In this document: positions 44,531 to 59,916 of the stretch, piece after piece
Layout: each line of letters starts with the position of its first letter
Position numbering within the stretch: the first letter of the stretch is position 1
Origin: Methanobacterium sp.
Lineage (GTDB): Archaea; Methanobacteriota; Methanobacteria; Methanobacteriales; Methanobacteriaceae
Length of the DNA stretch: 64,000 nucleotides
Reading direction: 5' to 3'
NCBI RefSeq assembly: GCF_016217785.1
Contig: NZ_JACRGA010000025.1
Location: 124,001-188,000, forward strand
The notes under the pieces: generated by a model
What the model was told of the DNA's origin: nothing
The model's input: the letters and a program-made list of their open reading frames with translations, nothing else
The model's database searches: none
Translations under genes and position numbers: made by a program

Positions 44531-45107
44531 TTAACCGAATTCAAGCCTGTAAACTCTTTTAGTCGCTTCAAGCTGTTTTTCACTTTTTTTAACCTTTTCT
44601 TCATATTCAATGACTGTCTTCACATGTCGAATCCATTCATCACGATATTTATGAAACTCTTCCGCAGGACTATTCATAAGCCTTCTCTGTGCTTCTTCTA
44701 CCAATTGTTGGTGTTTGATAATGCCATGTTGCGCTTCATCCAGGTCTGATTTTGCCTGGTGAAAAAGTTGGGATAGGCCTTCCCTTATCTCTTCATCAAC
44801 CAGGGATTTGGAAGAAAAAATCTTTTTTTTTCAGACCAGCAATTTTTTTATCATTTGAAAATAAAACATGGGGTAACTTTTCTAACTTTACCTGTGTATT
44901 TTTTATTTTTTGAGGGTTTTCCTCGTTATCAAAGGATAAAAGTTGAGTTTCCAGTACTAGAATATCATCTTTTACCTTTGCATTGTCTTGTATGGCCCGG
45001 TCCAGTTTCAACTCACAGTCCAGTATATCTCTTGCAAGATCCTTAATGTTTTCAACATTGGGCAGGTTGTTGAGATATCTCCGGGATCTGGTCATTAAAA
45101 CCGCCAT
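44531..45107 (-). pseudogene. Coiled-coil protein gene split by a homopolymer frameshift
   Basis: On the minus strand a frame of 103 codons from 45107 (MAVLMTRSRRYLNN) runs into a nine-A run (44823-44831 on the plus strand as T) and soon stops. A +1 shift there, equal to removing one A, gives a continuous frame (SKSLVDEEIREG and on to EATKRVYRLEFG) ending at 44531. The 577 bases minus one are 192 codons. Both halves are helical and charged with heptad-like spacing, so they look like one coiled-coil protein of about 191 residues. It could be a real mutation, phase variation or an assembly error. The function is unknown. Confidence 0.65.
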
Positions 45108-45160
45108 TAATATGGTTTACTCAGGTGACCTAGTTTCAGCCGTGAATTTTTAATCAATTA

Positions 45161-46471
45161 TTATTTGCGAATTTCTTTCATATGCTGGATACGCTTCAAG
45201 ATAAGTTCATCAGTTCCCACATCACTACGGTGGTACAGGTCCCCCTGCACATACTGAGTAGCCCTTTCACATCGTTCTTCCGCGTCTTGTATACTATCTG
45301 CAGTGGTTACCAGGCCCAATGCCCGGGAACCAGTGGTTAACACATTTCCATCTTTCTGGTTTACTGCAGCGTAAAACACCATCCCACCCTCTGCTTTTAT
45401 TTTGTCTTCATCCACTTGGATGGGCTGGCCGGCTTTTCCACTTTCAGGGTAACCGTTGGGTACCAGGTATTTGCATACAGTTGCTTGATGCCTGAACTGG
45501 GCCTTTTTAAGGTTTCCATCCACCACGCCCTGGCATAATTCAACCATACTGGTTTCCAGGAGTGGTAGGACATTCATGGCTTCTGGGTCACCGAAACGGG
45601 CGTTGTATTCCACCAGTTTAGGCCCATCACGACAGAGCATAAATTGACCGTAAAGAACTCCCTTATAAGGACCAACCTCTTTTTTAACAGCGTTAATGGT
45701 TTCTTCCATTACTTTAACCGCCGCATCATAGTCTTTCGATTCAAGGAAGGGTAAAAGCCCGTTTTTATCAGAGTAGGAGCCCATTCCCCCCGTTATGGGT
45801 CCCTGATCTCCCTCGTAGGCATGAGGATGGTCCTGCACTGCAGGCATTGGGACCAGGTGATCTCCATCCACCAGAGCCTGTACTGTGAATTCTTCCCCCA
45901 CCAGGCGTTCTTCAATGACCACACTGGCATGACCACCTATTTTATTATCAATGATCTCTTTAACGTAATTTTTAGCTTCTTCAGAGTCTTTCAAGTGTTC
46001 TCCTACGATTTTAACACCTTTTCCACCGGTTAAGCCCACTGGTTTTACTACCACATCATTTTTAAAATCATCAATGAATTGACCTGCATCTTCTACTGTG
46101 TCAAATGCACCGTAGGCAATGGATCCGGAGATGTTATGTTTTGTAAATAGATCACGCATGAATGCCTTGTCAGTTTCGATCCTGGCAGCCTGTTGGGTTG
46201 GTCCTACACAGGGAATTCCTGCTTCCTGAAGTGTGTCCACAATTCCATGCTCCAGGGGTGCTTCTGGCCCGATTATGACCATGTCCACTTTCATGTTCAG
46301 GGCGTGTTTTTTCACCCCTTCAATATCCATTTCATTACCAATCTTGAATTGGGATATACGGGCAATGCCCGGGTTTTGATTACTCATTATTGAATAAATA
46401 TCAGCTTCTCCATGTAATGCCTGACAAATGGCGTGCTCTCTTGCTCCAGTTCCTACCACCAGAATCTTCAT
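45161..46471 (-). CDS. purD: Phosphoribosylamine-glycine ligase
   Basis: PurD forms glycinamide ribonucleotide, the second step of purine synthesis. The 436-residue ATP-grasp enzyme starts [15 protein letters not shown] and has [31 protein letters not shown] and [16 protein letters not shown]. The ATG at 46471 follows GGAGGGTTATT; an in-frame upstream ATG at 46492 would add seven residues but precedes this site. A TATA element (about 46517-46526) lies upstream. Confidence 0.96.
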   Translation of the reverse strand: MKILVVGTGAREHAICQALHGEADIYSIMSNQNPGIARISQFKIGNEMDIEGVKKHALNMKVDMVIIGPEAPLEHGIVDTLQEAGIPCVGPTQQAARIETDKAFMRDLFTKHNISGSIAYGAFDTVEDAGQFIDDFKNDVVVKPVGLTGGKGVKIVGEHLKDSEEAKNYVKEIIDNKIGGHASVVIEERLVGEEFTVQALVDGDHLVPMPAVQDHPHAYEGDQGPITGGMGSYSDKNGLLPFLESKDYDAAVKVMEETINAVKKEVGPYKGVLYGQFMLCRDGPKLVEYNARFGDPEAMNVLPLLETSMVELCQGVVDGNLKKAQFRHQATVCKYLVPNGYPESGKAGQPIQVDEDKIKAEGGMVFYAAVNQKDGNVLTTGSRALGLVTTADSIQDAEERCERATQYVQGDLYHRSDVGTDELILKRIQHMKEIRK

Positions 46472-46789
46472 AATAACCCTCCAAGTTCTCAAATTAAATC
46501 TTTAATTTTCACACACATATAATATCATGGTCTTAATCATCTGCCCTGTCTTTTAAAGTAAAGTTGTAAAGGAGTTCTGTAAGGACCATTAGGTACTTTA
46601 GGTGCTGTGTCTGGGACTCGCTATTAACATGTTAAGATTGTAATAGCCCACCCTATTGCAGATTCCAATTATTATTATACATACAAATACATATAACATG
46701 AAAACTAATCGGCATATAATAAAAATCATAAACCAGATTTTTTTCAAATAAAATGAAATTTTTTAAGAAAACACAATTAGGTGTCAAAT
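46472..46789. other. Divergent promoter region of purD and ilvB
   Basis: CATATAATAT at 46517-46526 is the likely purD TATA box on the minus strand. Toward ilvB several AT-rich TATA-like stretches (46673-46720) occur, giving a leader of 50 bases or more. No gene, attenuator hairpin or leader peptide was seen. Confidence 0.45.
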
Positions 46790-48526
<1,737 letters not shown>

Positions 48527-48527
48527 A

Positions 48528-49028
48528 ATGGATGAACAGAGAAGCCATATAATCAGCGCCCTAGTACTGCACCGTCCCGGTGTCTTGCAACGTGTTGCGG
48601 GTTTGTTCACCCGTAGGGGCTTTAACATTGACAGCATCACCGTGGGCCCATCAGAACAGGATGAAATGGCCCGTATGACCATCATCTCCCAGGGTGATGA
48701 TAAAATCCTGGAACAGATAATCAAGCAACTCAATAAGATCATCGAGGTAATTAAGGTCAGGGACCTGGATGCAGAGGGAACTGTAATCCGGGAGTTGTGT
48801 CTCATCAAGACCCATGCCACATCAGAAAGATCCCGTTCTGAGATCATCCAGTACGCCAATATTTTCCGGGGCAGAATCGTTGATGCGGGACCCGAAAATC
48901 TCACCCTGGAGATCACCGGAACACCCGAGAAAATCGACGCACTCATTGACCTTTTAAGAGGCTTTGGTATAAAAGAAATCTCCAGAACTGGGCCAACCGC
49001 GATATCACGGGGTTCGAAGACCATATAA
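48528..49028 (+). CDS. ilvN: Acetolactate synthase small (regulatory) subunit
   Basis: The 166-residue protein has an N-terminal ACT domain (HIISALVLHRPGVLQRVAGL, about 7-26, then NIDSITVG) and the C-terminal IlvH domain (about 85-160). It binds valine for feedback control and raises the activity of IlvB. The start ATG at 48528 follows a near-perfect GGAGGTGAT. The gene is fully coupled to ilvB. Confidence 0.96.
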   Translation: MDEQRSHIISALVLHRPGVLQRVAGLFTRRGFNIDSITVGPSEQDEMARMTIISQGDDKILEQIIKQLNKIIEVIKVRDLDAEGTVIRELCLIKTHATSERSRSEIIQYANIFRGRIVDAGPENLTLEITGTPEKIDALIDLLRGFGIKEISRTGPTAISRGSKTI

Positions 49029-49182
49029 TGGTTTAAACTCCGAATCACTTAATTTTTATTTTTTTTATGATTGGGTGTTCCATAAATCAATCAACCGGCC
49101 CCGTAGTATCATTAATCTTTGGAAATGAAGCTTTTTTAAAGTTAAACTAGGCTAAAGTTCCTTAATTTAACTCAGGGCAAAG

Positions 49183-49238
<56 letters not shown>

Positions 49239-49247
49239 ATTTCTTAT

Positions 49248-49262
49248 ATACCCACTGGGTAT
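49248..49262. promoter_or_regulatory. Palindrome ATACCCACTGGGTAT before ilvC
   Basis: A 6-bp inverted repeat with a three-base centre lies 28 bases before the ilvC start, close to an AT-rich region with a possible TATA element (TTCTTATATA). It could be an operator for branched-chain control or a transcript hairpin. No second copy was seen in the other ilv promoters. Confidence 0.35.
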
Positions 49263-49290
49263 TTCTTTCAATTTTAAAGAGGTGACTCCT

Positions 49291-50267
<977 letters not shown>

Positions 50268-50277
<10 letters not shown>

Positions 50278-50296
50278 CTTTCTTCCACTTTTTTTT
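50268..50296 (+). terminator. Terminator overlapping the ilvC stop codon
   Basis: GGAAGAA, loop TAACT, TTCTTCC forms a 7-bp stem that includes the last ilvC codons and the stop (TAA), followed by ACTTTTTTTT. Confidence 0.7.
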
Positions 50297-50397
50297 ATTA
50301 AAACGCGATTTATTTAAGATAATTTTATTTAACCCATCACAATTACTGATTTAACATAGTACTCTATCACTATAGAATCTACTCAGGGTGAACTAAA

Positions 50398-51402
<1,005 letters not shown>

Positions 51403-51537
51403 TGATGATATTTTAGGTTTTTTATTCATTAATGTTCTTTTATTTTATATTATAATTCTAAATTCTTTTATTTTCACATTCTAAATAAAATTAGCAATAA
51501 TTTAATTGTTAAATCATTAATAATCCCTGAAAAACTA

Positions 51538-51700
51538 GTCTACTGTAGAAATAATACAATGTGTAATTTGGTTGTCTTGGATTGTGTAACTTCATTTATT
51601 TGGTGTAGGTTCATTTATTTTATTTCTACTGTAGAAATTATGGGTGAATATTACATTATGAAAAATCCATGATTTCATGAATTCGTCTACTGTAGAAATA
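51538..51700. repeat. Cluster B: three TCTACTGTAGAAAT palindromes
   Basis: Copies of TCTACTGTAGAA(AT) start at 51539, 51625 and 51686, spaced 86 and 61 bases; the middle one extends to the 17-base palindrome ATTTCTACTGTAGAAAT. They lie in the 362-base gap between the marker 12 and surE 3' ends, which holds no gene. The core is the same as in cluster A. Confidence 0.8.
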
Positions 51701-51764
51701 TCTGCAATAGCTGCCAAACCCCGTATTTAAGGAAAATGAAAGTAATTGGAGAATATTAAAAAAT

Positions 51765-52544
51765 TTATATTTTATTCCAGCCATCCATCAAATCCAAAGG
51801 TGAGGTAGCATCCAGAGAAATTGGAGTTAGTGTTGCACATCTTTCACGCTTAAGAGTATGTACATCGGTACCCACATCATCGTCCTCCACAGAATCACCA
51901 TCAATCCAGTAGTATGGTCTTCCCCGGGGGTCCAAGCGTTCCTTGATATGCACCCGGTACATTCTTTCACCTAAACGGGTGAGCATGATACGGTCACTTT
52001 CCGGTTGAGATGGAATGTTCAGGTTTAAAAAATCAACCCCTTCAGGCAGACCTTTTTTTAAGATCATTCTGGCAACTCTTTCCGTCATTTTTTGTGCATG
52101 GGAAAAGTCTATATCCACGTGACCATCATGGAACTTGATATCCCCCCTGGTTACCTGCAATGAAACTGAAAGTGCAGGAATACCGTGAACTGCTGCTTCC
52201 ATGGCAGCTCCAATTGTTCCAGAGGTCGTTAGCTCTGATTTTCCGAGGTTTTCACCTATATTAATTCCGGATATAATTAAATCAGGCTTTTCATCAGCGA
52301 TCTGAAAGATACCTATGATTACCGCATCAGTAGGTGTTCCAGAAACCATGTGGGCCGCACTACCATCATTCATAGTTGTACTTGTAACTCTAATCGGTTC
52401 AAAAAGAGTTAAAGCGTGACCAATTCCACTTTGCTGAGTGGCAGGTGCAACTACAAGTGTTTTGCCAAGTTTTTCCGCTGCTTTTTTAGCGGCGATGATT
52501 CCTGAGGAGTTAACTCCATCATCATTTGTGATGAGAATGGTCAT
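51765..52544 (-). CDS. surE: 5'/3'-nucleotidase SurE
   Basis: SurE is a metal-dependent phosphatase acting on nucleoside monophosphates and similar phosphate esters. The 259-residue protein starts MTILITNDDGVNSSGI with the Asp-Asp metal site, has QQSGIGHALTL and SGINIGENLGKS for catalysis and GTIGAAMEAAVHG. The ATG at 52544 matches the family N terminus; an ATG 24 bases upstream would add an unusual extension. A TATAAAT just upstream may be the promoter, implying a short leader. Confidence 0.95.
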   Translation of the reverse strand: MTILITNDDGVNSSGIIAAKKAAEKLGKTLVVAPATQQSGIGHALTLFEPIRVTSTTMNDGSAAHMVSGTPTDAVIIGIFQIADEKPDLIISGINIGENLGKSELTTSGTIGAAMEAAVHGIPALSVSLQVTRGDIKFHDGHVDIDFSHAQKMTERVARMILKKGLPEGVDFLNLNIPSQPESDRIMLTRLGERMYRVHIKERLDPRGRPYYWIDGDSVEDDDVGTDVHTLKRERCATLTPISLDATSPLDLMDGWNKI

Positions 52545-52552
52545 AGAGGCAA

Positions 52553-52584
<32 letters not shown>

Positions 52585-52603
52585 GTAGTAACCAGTTGGT
52601 GAG

Positions 52604-52649
<46 letters not shown>

Positions 52650-52674
52650 TAGTAAATAAAGAAACTATGAGGTG

Positions 52675-53950
<1,276 letters not shown>

Positions 53951-54028
53951 GAGTTGAAATAAGATTTCTAATAGGATTTAAGCCTTTTAAAGCTTTAAAA
54001 TAGGAAATAATCGCTGAATAAAGATTTA

Positions 54029-54448
<420 letters not shown>

Positions 54449-55369
54449 ATGGCCTTTGACGAGTCGGGAAAAATATGGTTCAACGGAGAGTTCGTTGATT
54501 GGAAGGAAGCAAAAGTTCACGCATTATCACACGTAGTCCATTACGGATCAAGTGTTTTTGAGGGAATACGTTGTTATAATACCAAAAAAGGCCCGGCAGT
54601 GTTCCGGTTAATAGAACATGTAAAACGTCTCTATAACTCAGCCAAGATATACCGCATGGAAATTCCTTACTCCCATGAAGATTTCTGTCAGGCCATTCTG
54701 GACACCATCAAGATTAACCAGCTTGACGCGTGCTATATACGCCCTGCAATCTTCAGAGGTTATGCTGAACTGGGAGTTTATCCCCTGAACTGTCCAGTAG
54801 AGTCTATAATTGCTGTCTGGGCCTGGGGAAAGTACCTGGGAGAAGAGGCTCTGGAAAACGGAGTGGATGTTGGTGTGTCCACCTGGCGCCGTATGGCCCC
54901 CAATACCATGCCTAACATGGCCAAGGCTGGTTCCAACTACATGAACAGTCAGCTGGCAAAAATGGAAGCAGTATCCAATAATTATGATGAGGCCATTATG
55001 CTGGACTACCATGGAATGGTCAGTGAAGGCAGTGGCGAAAACATCTTCATTATAAAGGAGGGAGTCCTGCACACCCCACCACGTGCTTCTTCATTACTAG
55101 ATGGTATCACCAGAAATTCCATAATCACCCTGGCCAGAGAAATGGGCCTGGAAGTTAAAGAAGAGGAAATACCCCGGGAGATGCTTTACATTGCTGATGA
55201 ACTCTTTTTAACCGGTACTGCAGCAGAAGTCACCCCCATCAGATCGGTTGACCGGATAACTGTTGGTGATGGAAAACGGGGTGAAATAACCAAACAATTA
55301 CAGGAACGTTTCTTCGCTATTTTAGATGGTGACGCTGAGGATAATCATGGATGGTTAACTTTTATTTAA
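54449..55369 (+). CDS. ilvE: Branched-chain amino acid aminotransferase
   Basis: IlvE transfers amino groups from glutamate to the 2-oxoacids of valine, leucine and isoleucine with PLP. The 306-residue class IV enzyme has [14 protein letters not shown] near residue 30, the PLP lysine in [16 protein letters not shown] (about 153-168), [10 protein letters not shown] and the late [12 protein letters not shown] that binds phosphate. It is monocistronic and completes a set with ilvB, N, C and D in this window. Confidence 0.96.
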   Translation: MAFDESGKIWFNGEFVDWKEAKVHALSHVVHYGSSVFEGIRCYNTKKGPAVFRLIEHVKRLYNSAKIYRMEIPYSHEDFCQAILDTIKINQLDACYIRPAIFRGYAELGVYPLNCPVESIIAVWAWGKYLGEEALENGVDVGVSTWRRMAPNTMPNMAKAGSNYMNSQLAKMEAVSNNYDEAIMLDYHGMVSEGSGENIFIIKEGVLHTPPRASSLLDGITRNSIITLAREMGLEVKEEEIPREMLYIADELFLTGTAAEVTPIRSVDRITVGDGKRGEITKQLQERFFAILDGDAEDNHGWLTFI

Positions 55370-55998
55370 CTGAAAATTATCTTTAACAATATTTTTACTT
55401 ATTTTTTATTTTACCTGTAATTCAAGAAATTTTTTTGTTTTAAGTCCATATATTATTCATTCTCCTTTTTTAACTATTATTTAGTTTGCCACGACAAAAT
55501 CACCTAGTTTGGTAGACTTAGGGTAATTCTAAATATGGTTGAATTTAGGGGTAATATGTAGGCAAATGAGAGTAAAACAGGATAAACTAAGGGTAAATAT
55601 TGGAAAAAGCTTATTTTTGATGAGTTTAATAAGTATTAGATAGTAAATACTGAATGATCTTACAAGGAGGCAAAATGTAATAGTTAACCTGCTGGAAAAA
55701 CTAGTATTTGAAGATAAACTAGTAATTTGAATGATAAAAATCGTTTTTAATAATTTAAAATCAGAAAAGATAGGATAAAAAAATATTCGAACAATCTAAA
55801 AATTATAATTATAATTTATAAGTTATAACTTAAAACTTATAAGTTAGAAGTATTAGTACATGTTTATATAACAGTTAAACGTTACTATTTACCTTAGTTT
55901 TAATTAAGGAATTAATCTTACAATAATTAAAAAAAATAAGGATAACTTTAAAATAATAAGGATATTTTAGACATTTAAGAATAAAAGGAGAATACTTC
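55370..55998. other. Long AT-rich intergenic region before uppP
   Basis: No gene of convincing size. It contains the TTATAAGTTATAA-type repeats listed next, at 55810-55850. The uppP ribosome site AAAGGAGAA ends the region. Confidence 0.45.
55810..55850. repeat. TTATAAGTTATAA repeats upstream of uppP
   Basis: TTTATAAGTTATAACTTAAA then ACTTATAAGTTAGAAG: inverted and direct copies of the same motif found around parA and before the ferredoxin-hisB unit. Confidence 0.65.
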
Positions 55999-56838
55999 AT
56001 GGATATTATTCAAGCAATCATAATGGGCATGGTACAGGGATTAACTGAATTTCTGCCAGTGAGCAGTTCAGCCCACTTGGTTATAGTGCCGGAATTAATG
56101 GGGGTTCAATCGAGTCTGGCTTTTGACACCCTTTTGCATGTTGGTACGCTGGTAGCAGTGGTTGGTTACTTCTGGAAGGATATTCTAGCTATGATAAAAG
56201 CATTCGTGTCCAGTATAATAGATCTTTTCCATGGAAACTTCAAAGAGGGTATAAAAGAAGATCCATTTAAACGGCTGACCTGGCTGGTAGCGGTGGGTAC
56301 CATCCCCGCAGGCCTGATGGGTGTGTTGTTCAAAGATCAGTTCGAAAGCCTCTTCAGCTCGGTTACCTCCGTGGGTTTCTTCCTTCTTGTAACCGGGTTT
56401 ATTCTGTGGGGTGCAGAATGGATTGCGAAAAGAAACAGTGACAAGGAAGGTAAAGAAATTAAAGAGGTATCATTTACCAATTCCCTAGTCATCGGCCTAT
56501 TCCAGGGATTCGCCATTGCCCCGGGAATATCCCGTTCAGGATCCACCATTGCAGCTGGTCTGTTTTCCGGGCTGAATCGAAAATTAGCAGCTAAATACAG
56601 TTTTTTACTATCCATACCGGCCATATTAGGCGCGGCACTGATTCAAACCAAAGATATAGTTAGTTTTGGTTCTGACCTTGGTGTTTTGATAGGCGGTTTT
56701 GTATCAGCGATGATATTCAGTTACCTGGCAGTTAAATTCATGATGGGATACATCCAGAAACACAGCCTCATTGTGTTTTCATACTACTGCTGGTTTGTAG
56801 GTGCGCTGACCATTATAATTTCAATGGTCTGGGCATAA
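55999..56838 (+). CDS. uppP: Undecaprenyl-diphosphatase family protein
   Basis: UppP dephosphorylates polyprenyl diphosphate to recycle the lipid carrier used in envelope glycan synthesis. The 279-residue protein has about eight helices, the catalytic EFLPVSSSAHL (17-27) and the second motif PGISRSGSTIAAG (about 176-188). In pseudomurein-bearing methanogens the carrier is undecaprenyl, as in bacteria. AAAGGAGAATACTTC precedes the ATG. Confidence 0.95.
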   Translation: MDIIQAIIMGMVQGLTEFLPVSSSAHLVIVPELMGVQSSLAFDTLLHVGTLVAVVGYFWKDILAMIKAFVSSIIDLFHGNFKEGIKEDPFKRLTWLVAVGTIPAGLMGVLFKDQFESLFSSVTSVGFFLLVTGFILWGAEWIAKRNSDKEGKEIKEVSFTNSLVIGLFQGFAIAPGISRSGSTIAAGLFSGLNRKLAAKYSFLLSIPAILGAALIQTKDIVSFGSDLGVLIGGFVSAMIFSYLAVKFMMGYIQKHSLIVFSYYCWFVGALTIIISMVWA

Positions 56839-56849
56839 GGGGCCCCGTA

Positions 56850-56960
56850 CAAATTAAAAAAATCCTATTTTTTTACTCTTATTCCTTTTTAAGCCTTATT
56901 CCAATACTCATTCCAGATAAGGATACTCATCCTATCTTACTCAAACATTGCACACAAAAT
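56850..56960 (+). repeat. Left copy of a ~110-bp direct repeat bounding a small island
   Basis: This copy begins just after the uppP stop (A/T tracts) and has the core ATACTCATTCCAGATAAGGA (56904-56923), CATCCTATCTTACTCAA and ACAAAAT. A similar sequence (roughly 80 percent by eye) lies at 61559-61667 in the same orientation. The core includes the inverted repeat GATA(A)GGAT...ATCCTATC, so it may be a terminator-like hairpin element. Confidence 0.75.
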
Positions 56961-57128
56961 AGTAATATTTTGGAGATTTAAAGGATAAGCAAAGATTTTT
57001 AGAGATTTTAAATTCAATTTAAGCAATATTAAATGGGTTATTTGCCAATTTTTCGTTTGTTAAAGTTCGTCTTTTAAGAAGATCTAAAAAAAGTATATAA
57101 AGATCAATTTGGATAATTAAAATTACTT

Positions 57129-57965
57129 ATGAAGAAGTATCCTCAAGTTAATAAACTTAAACCACAGACAAAAATATACTTAGTCATATTTGGATTGGCA
57201 GTTGCCTTTATTTTTATCAAGGACTTTGTTATATTTAACGGAATGGATTATAGTATTAATCAACAAAATATCCTTTATTATTACAGTTCATCAGCACAAG
57301 CTATCGCTACATTTATCGCTTTTTTAATTGCAGGATATGCAATTGTTTATCAGACAATGACTAATCTTGAACAAAAATATGAAGAAAAAAAAGTAATATT
57401 TAAAGGTTTAAAAAAAAAGTATCATGACCAACTAAGATTTTTAACATTTTTTACAGGCCTAGCCATCATCTTAAGTCTAATTGTAGTTTGGAGCGAGGGT
57501 TATGTTTTTCCATATACTAATTATTTAATTACTATTACTGACTTTTTTGTGGTTTTAACAATTATGTCGGCAATTTGGTTTGTTTTGGGAATCATAGATC
57601 CTGAGAAAGAAGATAAAATTGCCCAAGAAGTTAGGGAAGAAAAGTATGGACTGATAGAAGAACCGGGAGATGTTGGCGTTTTCATAGAAAATTTTATGAA
57701 ATTAGAATTTACTGCACGGGAATTGCTTAGACGTTTAGAAATTCCTGTCGGAAGGTTTGAGGAAAGACTCAGTATGGAAAGAATGTTAGATGATCTTATA
57801 CAATATGAAGTAATTTCTCATGAAATCTATGAAGCCCTGATTGAAGTTAATGTATATCGTGATTTAGTCGTCCATGGTAACTTAAAAGAAGTCGATCAAA
57901 AACTAATCGATAAAACTAAAGAATTGGACGATCTACTCCAAGGAAAGTTAGATTCTATTAATTGA
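57129..57965 (+). CDS. Membrane protein with C-terminal HEPN-like motif
   Basis: The 278-residue protein has an N-terminal basic tail, four hydrophobic helices (about 17-35, 49-70, 100-120, 137-153) with a charged coiled stretch between the second and third, and a soluble C-terminal half (about 155-278). The latter contains VYRDLVVHGN, an R244-x4-H249 pattern typical of HEPN RNase/dimerisation domains. The combination is unlike any named family I know. It has no ribosome site but a TATATAAAG about 30 bases upstream, so it is probably leaderless. Composition is AT-rich and may be acquired. Confidence 0.6.
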   Translation: MKKYPQVNKLKPQTKIYLVIFGLAVAFIFIKDFVIFNGMDYSINQQNILYYYSSSAQAIATFIAFLIAGYAIVYQTMTNLEQKYEEKKVIFKGLKKKYHDQLRFLTFFTGLAIILSLIVVWSEGYVFPYTNYLITITDFFVVLTIMSAIWFVLGIIDPEKEDKIAQEVREEKYGLIEEPGDVGVFIENFMKLEFTARELLRRLEIPVGRFEERLSMERMLDDLIQYEVISHEIYEALIEVNVYRDLVVHGNLKEVDQKLIDKTKELDDLLQGKLDSIN

Positions 57966-58033
57966 TCCCATCATGGAGAAATCATCCCAACAGAATTTTT
58001 GCACCAAGTTATAAGACCGCCCAGAATAATTAC

Positions 58034-58165
58034 ATGCCGAATAAATCCGAAATTCAAGATCTAAAAACGATAGAAGACTGGAAAACTAAAAAAGAAAGGG
58101 ACTTATATTGTTATGAATGCCTTAGAAAATTAATAAGGAATCCTAATTTCATAAATTTTTATTAA
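58034..58165 (+). CDS. Possible 43-residue peptide or gene remnant
   Basis: Frame starting MPNKSEIQDLKTIEDW and ending NPNFINFY, with balanced, natural-looking composition and two Cys. No ribosome site precedes the ATG, and the frame is open upstream to 57962. It may be a small protein or the remains of a longer gene. No homology recognised. Confidence 0.25.
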   Translation: MPNKSEIQDLKTIEDWKTKKERDLYCYECLRKLIRNPNFINFY

Positions 58166-58183
58166 ATTTAAGAAAGGATGAAT

Positions 58184-58939
58184 TTAATCCTCTTTCCAAC
58201 TAAATGTCGCTGCTCCTACTCCAAACAGTATGATTCCGAGTACTGCAACGATTGCCAGATCAGTGATGGCATCTCCTGTATTTCCGGTAATCATGGAGCT
58301 TCTCAGACCCTCGCTTAAGTAGGTTAGAGGAGATATTTTTGCTAGATACTGCAGTGGCCAAGACATGGTCTCTACCGGTATGAAAGTCCCTGAAACAAGA
58401 GATGTTATGCCCATTATCGTTAACGTAACAGTCAGTAAAGCCTCTTCATTTTTAATAAAATTGGCAATGAGTATGCCCAGCCCTGCAAACAATGCAGTTC
58501 CAGCGACCATTAGTAGCAGGCTTATCAGGTTAACATTTATATGTACGCCAATTATCAACCATGCCGCAAACATAGCTACAGCCAGTGTAAGAAGTATTAA
58601 GATAGTCCACATAATGATCCTTGCAGCAATCCATTCCATATTTGAAATTGGTGTTGTTGAAAGCTTTCGAAACACCCCGGACTTACGGTAGTGGACAATG
58701 GTCCCTGCAGCCATTTGTGTGGCAGTCATAATAAAAAAGGCCAGTATTCCTGGAAGCAGAAAATCAAAATAGTTCATGCCAGAAGCTGCATTATTCTGTA
58801 ACTGGCTTCCCAGACCTCCCAGTACATTCCCTAACAACAGGAACAGAATAGTTGGGAATATAAATTGAAGAATAATATTTATTTTGTCATTAAAAATTTC
58901 TATAAAACTGTATTTAAGGTCGGTGATAATTCTTGACAT
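58184..58939 (-). CDS. ABC-2 type transporter permease
   Basis: The 251-residue protein has six membrane helices and the ABC-2 permease blocks: FPTILFLLLGNVLGG, YRKSGVFRKLSTTPIS in the coupling loop and SGTFIPVETMSWPLQ. The ATG at 58939 lies after GGAGGAAAATAAA, one base after the ATPase stop. It exports an unknown substrate with the ATPase encoded just upstream. Shorter than the PadR-linked permease because the extracytoplasmic domain is small. Confidence 0.9.
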   Translation of the reverse strand: MSRIITDLKYSFIEIFNDKINIILQFIFPTILFLLLGNVLGGLGSQLQNNAASGMNYFDFLLPGILAFFIMTATQMAAGTIVHYRKSGVFRKLSTTPISNMEWIAARIIMWTILILLTLAVAMFAAWLIIGVHINVNLISLLLMVAGTALFAGLGILIANFIKNEEALLTVTLTIMGITSLVSGTFIPVETMSWPLQYLAKISPLTYLSEGLRSSMITGNTGDAITDLAIVAVLGIILFGVGAATFSWKED

Positions 58940-58940
58940 T

Positions 58941-59870
58941 TTATTTTCCTCCTTCAATGAGTTTATCACCAGTTAAATTTAAAAATACATCTTCAAGCGT
59001 TGCTTTTTTAACGTATAATTCCTCACAGGTTGATTTACCTGTATCAATGATGGAAGCTGCCTTAGATATAATTTTCATATCATTTTCACCAGACAATTTC
59101 ACCAATACATTATCACCATCAATTGCGTATTCCTGAATAGTATTAATAAGTTCATTTTTCGCTGTTTCGCTACATTTTCTGATAATGAGCATTTTATCCC
59201 CACCATAACGACCTATTAAGTCTTCAGGCGTTCCTTCAGCAATAATTCTACCGTTGTGTAATATGCACACTCTATCAGCGAGATTTTGAGCCTCCTCCAT
59301 ATAATGAGTTGTAAGAATTATTGTTTTACCACGAGCTTTTAGGTCTTTTATTGCAGCCCATACGTCTCTTCTTGCTTTTGGGTCAAGTCCGGTGGTTGGT
59401 TCATCCAAAAAAACTATTTCAGGATCGTTTACTAGAGATATGGCAATTCCTACACGCTGTTTAAGGCCGCCTGAAAGATATCCAAATAGTATGTCTCGTT
59501 TATCCTTCAAACCCAGCATTTTAATAAGATCATCCACTTCAACGTGTTTTGGATACATCTGAGCGAAATAATCAATGTTTTGGTAAACTGTTAGCAATTG
59601 AAATGCACCGAAATCCTGCGGAAGAACACCAATCCTTCGTTTAATTTCTATCTCATCATTTTTTATGTCGTTTCCCAAAATTTTTATAGATCCTGCGGTT
59701 AAACTTTTAAGACATTCCATCATTTCAACTGTCGTGGTCTTACCTGCACCGTTAGGACCTAAAAATGCGAAAACTTCACCTTTTTTCACATTAAAGGATA
59801 TATTGTTTACAGCAGTGAAATCACCATAATTTTTTACAAGAGATTTAGCTTCAATCACATTATTTACCAT
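58941..59870 (-). CDS. ABC transporter ATP-binding protein
   Basis: The 309-residue ATPase has Walker A GPNGAGKTT, signature YLSGGLKQRVGIA, Walker B IVFLDEPTTGLDP and the H-loop LTTHYMEEA. The C-terminal extension (about 225-309) ends LEDVFLNLTG, the exporter (DrrA) pattern. It belongs to the operon DUF4004-bactofilin-ATPase-permease. The gap to the bactofilin gene is 46 bases. Confidence 0.93.
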   Translation of the reverse strand: MVNNVIEAKSLVKNYGDFTAVNNISFNVKKGEVFAFLGPNGAGKTTTVEMMECLKSLTAGSIKILGNDIKNDEIEIKRRIGVLPQDFGAFQLLTVYQNIDYFAQMYPKHVEVDDLIKMLGLKDKRDILFGYLSGGLKQRVGIAISLVNDPEIVFLDEPTTGLDPKARRDVWAAIKDLKARGKTIILTTHYMEEAQNLADRVCILHNGRIIAEGTPEDLIGRYGGDKMLIIRKCSETAKNELINTIQEYAIDGDNVLVKLSGENDMKIISKAASIIDTGKSTCEELYVKKATLEDVFLNLTGDKLIEGGK

Positions 59871-59916
59871 ATTTTTACCCCATAGTCATTCATAAGCTCA
59901 AAAATTAGAGTTTTAA

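Noticed and set aside
44522..44749. Plus-strand frame of 75 codons (Phe-rich)
   Set aside because: Phe/Leu-rich antisense image of a Lys/Glu-rich coiled-coil gene on the minus strand.
57962..58165. 67-codon frame after the HEPN-like gene as a full gene
   Set aside because: It would start at a TTG overlapping the previous stop with no ribosome site. Only the ATG at 58034 was kept, at low confidence.
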